The position numbers and the translations under genes were made by a program. The notes beneath the pieces are model-generated. The model was not told the origin of the DNA. It did not search any database and was given only the letters and a program-made list of their open reading frames with translations. Below are positions 6,734 through 9,455 of a stretch of DNA of 9,455 nucleotides, piece after piece (within the stretch, counting starts at the first letter, position 1; every line of letters begins with the position of its first letter). Source of the stretch: Balneolales bacterium (GTDB lineage Bacteria; Bacteroidota; Rhodothermia; Balneolales; Natronogracilivirgulaceae); contig SKNL01000068.1 of assembly GCA_007120555.1 (NCBI GenBank), forward strand, positions 1-9,455, given 5' to 3'.

Positions 6734-7810
6734 TCACGCAATGGTGATATCCTCATCAAGATATACATCCTGGATGACGTTCAGCAGCTTCACACCTTCG
6801 GCCATCGGCCGCTGGAATGCCTTCCGTCCGCTGATCAGTCCCATTCCACCGGCACGTTTGTTTACTACGGCCGTCTTTGCAGCGTCGACGAAATCGTTCT
6901 CGCCTGAAGCTCCGCCCGAGTTGATCAGACCGGAACGACCCATATAGCAGTTGGCTACCTGATAGCGCGTCATGTCAATCGGATGATCACTGGTCAGTTC
7001 GGTGTACATACGCTCATCCAGTTTTCCATAAGAGGAATCACCGGCATTCAGCGCCTTATAGCCACCGTTGACTTCCGGAAGCTTCTGCTTGATGATATCG
7101 GCCTGGATGGTCACGCCAAGGTGGTTGGCCTGTCCGGTAAGATCGGCTGCCACGTGATAATCCGTCCCGTCGATCTTGAACGCGTTGTTGCGGGTGTAGC
7201 ACCACAGGATGGTCGCCATGCCCAGTTCGTGGGCGTACGCAAACGCCTCGGCCACTTCTATGATCTGGCGGGATGCGTTGTCGGATCCGAAGTAGATGGT
7301 CGCACCCACAGCAGCCGCACCCATGTTGTAGGCATCATCGATCGTACCGAACATGATCTGGTCGAACTGATTCGGGTAGGTAAGCAGCTCGTTATGGTTG
7401 ATCTTCACGATAAAAGGGATTTTGTGCGCATACTTTCTTGAAACGGTACCAAGGACACCAAATGTGGAAGCTACGGCGTTGCAACCGCCCTCATAGGCTA
7501 ACTTTACGATATTCTCCGGGTCAAAATAGATGGGATTTTTGGCAAACGAAGCACCACCCGAATGCTCAATGCCCTGATCCACCGGCAAAATCGAGAGATA
7601 ACCGGTTCCACCGAGCCGGCCGTTGTCAAAAAGACGCTGCAGATTGGCAAGCACCCTGTTGCTGCGGTTTGAATGGCTCCACACGGTGTCGACAAAGTCA
7701 CTCCCCGGGACGTGCAGTTGATCTTTCGAAATGGTTTTACACTCGTGATTAAGCAGACTATCCGCCTCATCACCAAGCAACTCATAGATGTTTTTGGTTG
7801 CTACTGACAT
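6734..7810 (-). CDS. fbaB: Class I fructose-bisphosphate aldolase, FbaB/DhnA type
   Basis: The 358-residue protein is close to E. coli FbaB (about 350) along its whole length. It catalyses reversible cleavage of fructose 1,6-bisphosphate to dihydroxyacetone phosphate and glyceraldehyde 3-phosphate through a lysine Schiff base, in the cytosol. Recognisable TIM-barrel blocks include ILPVDQGIEHS (74-84), FIVKINHNELLTYPN (133-147), GAAAVGATIYFGS (164-176), DYHVAADLTGQANHLG (217-232), ADIIKQK (237-243), GRSGLINSGGASG (291-303) and KRAGGMGLISGRKAFQR (318-334). Lys241 in ADIIKQK is the likely Schiff-base lysine by analogy with the archaeal enzyme. The start at 7810 is chosen because a perfect AGGAGGT SD lies 6 nt upstream and the N-terminus MSVATKNIYELLG then fits the family. 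An in-frame ATG 21 codons earlier lies inside a hairpin and has no SD. It is a single-gene unit ending in a strong terminator, and divergent from dus. Confidence 0.96.
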   Translation of the reverse strand: MSVATKNIYELLGDEADSLLNHECKTISKDQLHVPGSDFVDTVWSHSNRSNRVLANLQRLFDNGRLGGTGYLSILPVDQGIEHSGGASFAKNPIYFDPENIVKLAYEGGCNAVASTFGVLGTVSRKYAHKIPFIVKINHNELLTYPNQFDQIMFGTIDDAYNMGAAAVGATIYFGSDNASRQIIEVAEAFAYAHELGMATILWCYTRNNAFKIDGTDYHVAADLTGQANHLGVTIQADIIKQKLPEVNGGYKALNAGDSSYGKLDERMYTELTSDHPIDMTRYQVANCYMGRSGLINSGGASGENDFVDAAKTAVVNKRAGGMGLISGRKAFQRPMAEGVKLLNVIQDVYLDEDITIA

Positions 7811-7816
7811 ATGTAT

Positions 7817-7823
7817 ACCTCCT
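7817..7823 (-). promoter_or_regulatory. Perfect Shine-Dalgarno of fba
   Basis: On the minus strand AGGAGGT is followed by ATACAT and the ATG at 7810-7808. It fixes the fba start and is by far the strongest SD in the window. Most neighbouring genes have none. Confidence 0.85.
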
Positions 7824-7854
7824 AACTCGTATTTTTGAATGTATTCCAAACAGA

Positions 7855-7873
7855 ATGCAGTTGTTATCTGCAT
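7855..7873. repeat. Inverted repeat / hairpin in the fba leader
   Basis: ATGCAG (7855-7860), a 7-base loop, then CTGCAT (7868-7873) form a perfect 6-bp stem. It sits 45-63 nt before the fba ATG and would be in the 5' untranslated region if transcription starts upstream of it. The alternative in-frame ATG of fba lies in this stem. It could be an mRNA-stability or regulatory hairpin, or an operator half-site pair; the sequence does not decide. Confidence 0.4.
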
Positions 7874-7881
7874 GTTTTATA

Positions 7882-7896
7882 GTGTATTGCATACAC
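7882..7896. promoter_or_regulatory. Operator-like palindrome upstream of fba
   Basis: GTGTAT-TGC-ATACAC is a perfect inverted repeat with 6-bp arms and a 3-bp centre, about 72-86 bp before the fba start and 9 bp from the ATGCAG hairpin. The symmetric 15-mer shape suits a dimeric helix-turn-helix regulator. No regulator gene is in the window, and I do not recognise the site as a known family's operator. Confidence 0.4.
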
Positions 7897-8023
7897 CTGA
7901 TTCTATTAAATCCTATATCAATATAATATAACGAATATAGTGTGAAATCTCTATTAAGAATCCCGAAAAACCCCGGGAGCGCCCTACTTTTTTTCCTGAA
8001 AAATCCGTATTTTAAGACTCTTT

Positions 8024-8061
8024 AGTGGGAATACCCGCTATCCAAACCGCTGTCGTACAGC
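8024..8061 (+). other. Two consecutive small hairpins in the dus leader
   Basis: AGTGGG (8024-8029) with loop AATA pairs with CCCGCT (8034-8039) over six positions with one G-U. Ten bases on, GCTGT (8049-8053) with loop CGT pairs with ACAGC (8057-8061). Both would lie in the dus 5' untranslated region, 31-69 nt before the start. They match no riboswitch I recognise and are too small to be one alone. Confidence 0.3.
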
Positions 8062-8080
8062 AGACCCAGTCATTCTATCC

Positions 8081-8084
8081 GGAG
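8081..8084 (+). promoter_or_regulatory. Shine-Dalgarno supporting the GTG start of dus
   Basis: GGAG, followed by the 8-nt spacer ATTGAATT and GTG at 8093, supports a non-ATG start for dus. The next in-frame ATG falls within the conserved APMED block and would remove the first strand of the barrel. Confidence 0.6.
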
Positions 8085-8092
8085 ATTGAATT

Positions 8093-9142
8093 GTGATCAG
8101 CAAACCCTACCATCCTGCATCAGGTGCGCCTGCCGCTTCCGGGTGGATTGACCCCCGTCTGCCGGTACTTATTCCGGGCAGCAGATGTGTCGTACTCGCC
8201 CCCATGGAAGATGTAAGCGACTCTCCGTTCCGCCAGATGTGCCGTGAGCTGGGCGCTGACGTGGTTTACACGGAATTCATCAGTTCCGAAGCCATCATAC
8301 GTGACTCCGACGCCTCAAAGCACAAAATGGCTTTTGAGGAATCGGAACGGCCGCTTGGCATACAGATTTTCGGCGGACGTGAGGAAGCCATGCATGGAGC
8401 TGCCAAAATCGCCGAGGCCAGCAATCCGGATCTGGTAGATATCAATTTTGGATGTCCCGTTTACAAAGTGGTCAAAAAGAATGCCGGTTCGGCCTGTTTG
8501 AGAGATATCGGCATGATGGAACGGATGGCCGGGACGGTGGTGGACGCCACGTCGCTTCCCGTGACCGTCAAAACACGGCTGGGATGGGATGACAACACCA
8601 TCCGCATTCGGGAAGTGGCGCTCATGCTGCAGTCCGCCGGCGTCAAAGCGCTCACTGTCCATGCCCGCACCCGCAGCCAGGGCTACAAGGGAGAGGCGCG
8701 CTGGGAGTATTTCAAATACCTCAAGGATACTCCCGGCCTTCATATTCCCCTCATTGCCAACGGCGACATCACCACCCCGGAACATGCGCGCCACCTGTTT
8801 GAAGAGAGCGGGGTGGACGGCATCATGATCGGGCGTGCTGCCATCGGGAACCCGTGGATATTCCGCGATATCCATCACTACCTGGACACCGGTGAACTGC
8901 TGCCCGCACCAACGATCGAAGAACGCATGCAGATGTGCGCCCGGCAGTTGCGTGCTTCCGTAGAACATCACGGAGAGCGTTTCGGGGTAATCATGATGAA
9001 AAAGCACTACGGCAACTACATCAAGGGCATCCGAAATGGCAAGTATCTGCGGATGGAAATCATGGAGAAAGAGCGGATGGAGGATATCCTGGAGCTGCTT
9101 CTCAATTTCCGTGAGGAACCGGAAACACGGATAGCCGTGTAA
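8093..9142 (+). CDS. dus: tRNA-dihydrouridine synthase, DusB-like
   Basis: The 349-residue flavoenzyme uses FMN and NADPH to reduce specific uridines in tRNA to dihydrouridine. Family motifs in order: VVLAPMEDVSDSPFR (33-47, FMN-barrel start), GADVVYTEFISSEA (54-67), GIQIFGG (89-95), DINFGCPVYKVVKKNAG (116-132) with catalytic Cys121, VTVKTRLGWD (157-166) with K160, TVHARTRSQGYKG (188-200), IPLIANGDI (218-226) and GIMIGRAAIGNPWIF (243-257). A helical tRNA-binding C-terminal domain includes KHYGNYIKGI. The start is GTG, chosen because GGAG lies 8 nt upstream and no other in-frame start fits. This leaves about 30 residues before the barrel, longer than most DusB proteins. The ME in APMED is typical of Bacteroidota copies. 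The gene is divergent from fba and convergent with serS. Which uridine positions it modifies is not readable from sequence. Confidence 0.93.
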   Translation: MISKPYHPASGAPAASGWIDPRLPVLIPGSRCVVLAPMEDVSDSPFRQMCRELGADVVYTEFISSEAIIRDSDASKHKMAFEESERPLGIQIFGGREEAMHGAAKIAEASNPDLVDINFGCPVYKVVKKNAGSACLRDIGMMERMAGTVVDATSLPVTVKTRLGWDDNTIRIREVALMLQSAGVKALTVHARTRSQGYKGEARWEYFKYLKDTPGLHIPLIANGDITTPEHARHLFEESGVDGIMIGRAAIGNPWIFRDIHHYLDTGELLPAPTIEERMQMCARQLRASVEHHGERFGVIMMKKHYGNYIKGIRNGKYLRMEIMEKERMEDILELLLNFREEPETRIAV

Positions 9143-9151
9143 CTGTGTTTC
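9122..9151. terminator. Candidate bidirectional hairpin between dus and serS
   Basis: ACACGG (9125-9130), loop ATAG, CCGTGT (9135-9140) form a perfect stem overlapping the dus stop codon. GAAACAC (9122-9128) can alternatively pair with GTGTTTC (9145-9151). There is also AGCCGT (9133-9138) / ACGGCT (9155-9160). The two genes converge with a 21-bp gap, so a shared terminator is expected here. No T-tract follows on either strand, so function is uncertain. Confidence 0.35.
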
Positions 9152-9163
9152 AAAACGGCTGAA

Positions 9164-9455
9164 CTAAAGCTGCAGCCGATCCGTGTGGATCCATGGCTGG
9201 AGCGCCCAGGGCATCACCACGGAACCGTCCTGCTGCTGATGCGTTTCCAGGAATGCCGCCATGACCCTTGGCAGGGCGAGCCCGCTGCCATTCAGCGTAT
9301 GCACTATCTCGGTTTTCCCGTCGTCCTTTTTGTGCCGGATCATCATACGCCTGGCCTGATAGTCCTCGAAGTTTGAACAGGAACTAACTTCCAGCCATTT
9401 TTTCTGACCGGGACTCCATACCTCCAGATCGTACTTTTTGCTCTGTGTGAATCCC
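9164..9455 (-). CDS. serS: Seryl-tRNA synthetase, C-terminal part (gene continues past the window)
   Basis: The frame is open from the right edge to a TAG at 9166-9164, giving 96 visible residues. They contain the end of the class II synthetase catalytic domain: LEVWSPGQKKWLEVSS, CSNFEDYQARRMMIRHK (conserved SerRS block before motif 3), then motif 3 LNGSGLALPRVMAAFLE with its invariant Arg. The C-terminal end QQQDGSVVMPWALQPWI is also typical. SerS charges tRNA-Ser (and tRNA-Sec where present) with serine in the cytosol. The N-terminal coiled-coil arm, motif 1 and motif 2 lie outside the window, so completeness cannot be judged. It converges with dus. Confidence 0.95.
   Translation of the reverse strand, partial: GFTQSKKYDLEVWSPGQKKWLEVSSCSNFEDYQARRMMIRHKKDDGKTEIVHTLNGSGLALPRVMAAFLETHQQQDGSVVMPWALQPWIHTDRLQL

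Larger units (their letters stand above)
7811..8092. promoter_or_regulatory. 282-bp divergent intergenic region between fba and dus
   Basis: No gene is supported here. The fba-proximal half (about 7830-7960) is strongly AT-rich and must hold the fba promoter, but no consensus -35/-10 pair with correct spacing, nor an exact TAnnTTTG, could be picked out. The half nearer dus is more GC-rich and carries several small hairpins (listed separately). TCCCG (7961-7965) / CGGGA (7974-7978), with seven Ts ten bases later (7988-7994), looks like a degraded or weak terminator, yet no plus-strand gene precedes it. The region probably contains two outward promoters and structured leaders. Confidence 0.55.

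Noticed and set aside
7808..7873. Aldolase start at the upstream ATG (7873), adding 21 residues
   Set aside because: The extension MQITTAFCLEYIQKYELGG has no family counterpart, the ATG lacks an SD and sits in a hairpin, while the ATG at 7810 has a perfect AGGAGGT at correct spacing.
8315..9007. 230-codon minus-strand ORF opposite dus
   Set aside because: It is antisense to the conserved Dus catalytic core, with no homology I recognise.
1..9455. Search for CRISPR repeats, tRNA/rRNA genes, insertion sequences, integrases, toxin-antitoxin or defence genes
   Set aside because: No regularly spaced repeats, cloverleaf sequences, transposase or integrase motifs or defence domains were seen. All sizeable coding capacity is taken by housekeeping families, so no novel system is claimed.

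Overview
This window looks like an ordinary stretch of housekeeping chromosome from a Bacteroidota-like (FCB group) bacterium. No mobile element, CRISPR array, tRNA, rRNA, phage gene or defence system is visible. The lineage guess rests on three things. There is a complete C-terminal part of a TIGR02757 (DUF2400) protein, a family I associate mainly with Bacteroidota. The dihydrouridine synthase carries an APMEDVSDSPFR block of the Bacteroidota type. Several genes (rpsU, the ABC-F gene, the CYTH gene, the flippase-like gene) have no clear Shine-Dalgarno (SD) sequence. Two genes, fba and dus, do have good SD sequences, so a deep branch such as Balneolota/Rhodothermota is possible; that is inference only.

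Layout, left to right. (1) 1-896 (+): 3' part of a TIGR02757 protein, cut by the window start. (2) 902-1438 (-): a CYTH-domain protein, converging on (1) with a 5-bp gap that forms a small hairpin containing both stop codons. (3) 1484-1609 (-): a doubtful 41-codon ORF. (4) 1617-3734 (-): a 705-residue ABC-F ATPase with an Ala-rich linker and a C-terminal coiled coil. (5) 3778-3975 (+): ribosomal protein bS21, divergent from (4) across 43 bp and followed by a candidate terminator. (6) 4085-5458 (-): RadA/Sms. (7) 5462-6550 (-): a multi-pass membrane protein of the lysylphosphatidylglycerol-synthase TM/flippase-like family, 3 nt upstream of radA and surely cotranscribed with it. (8) 6635-6688: a strong intrinsic terminator for the next gene. 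(9) 6734-7810 (-): a class I FbaB-type fructose-bisphosphate aldolase with a perfect SD. (10) 7811-8092: an AT-rich divergent regulatory gap with several palindromes. (11) 8093-9142 (+): a DusB-like tRNA dihydrouridine synthase starting at GTG. (12) 9164-9455 (-): the C-terminal end of seryl-tRNA synthetase.

Functional theme: translation (ABC-F, bS21, Dus, SerS), DNA repair/recombination (RadA, possibly TIGR02757), glycolysis/gluconeogenesis (Fba) and one envelope protein. The genes form short units rather than one pathway. The most interesting points are modest: an HhH-GPD-glycosylase-like motif in the uncharacterised TIGR02757 protein, the palindrome cluster upstream of fba, the mixed SD usage, and the small ORF in frame with the CYTH gene. 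I found no convincing previously undescribed system.
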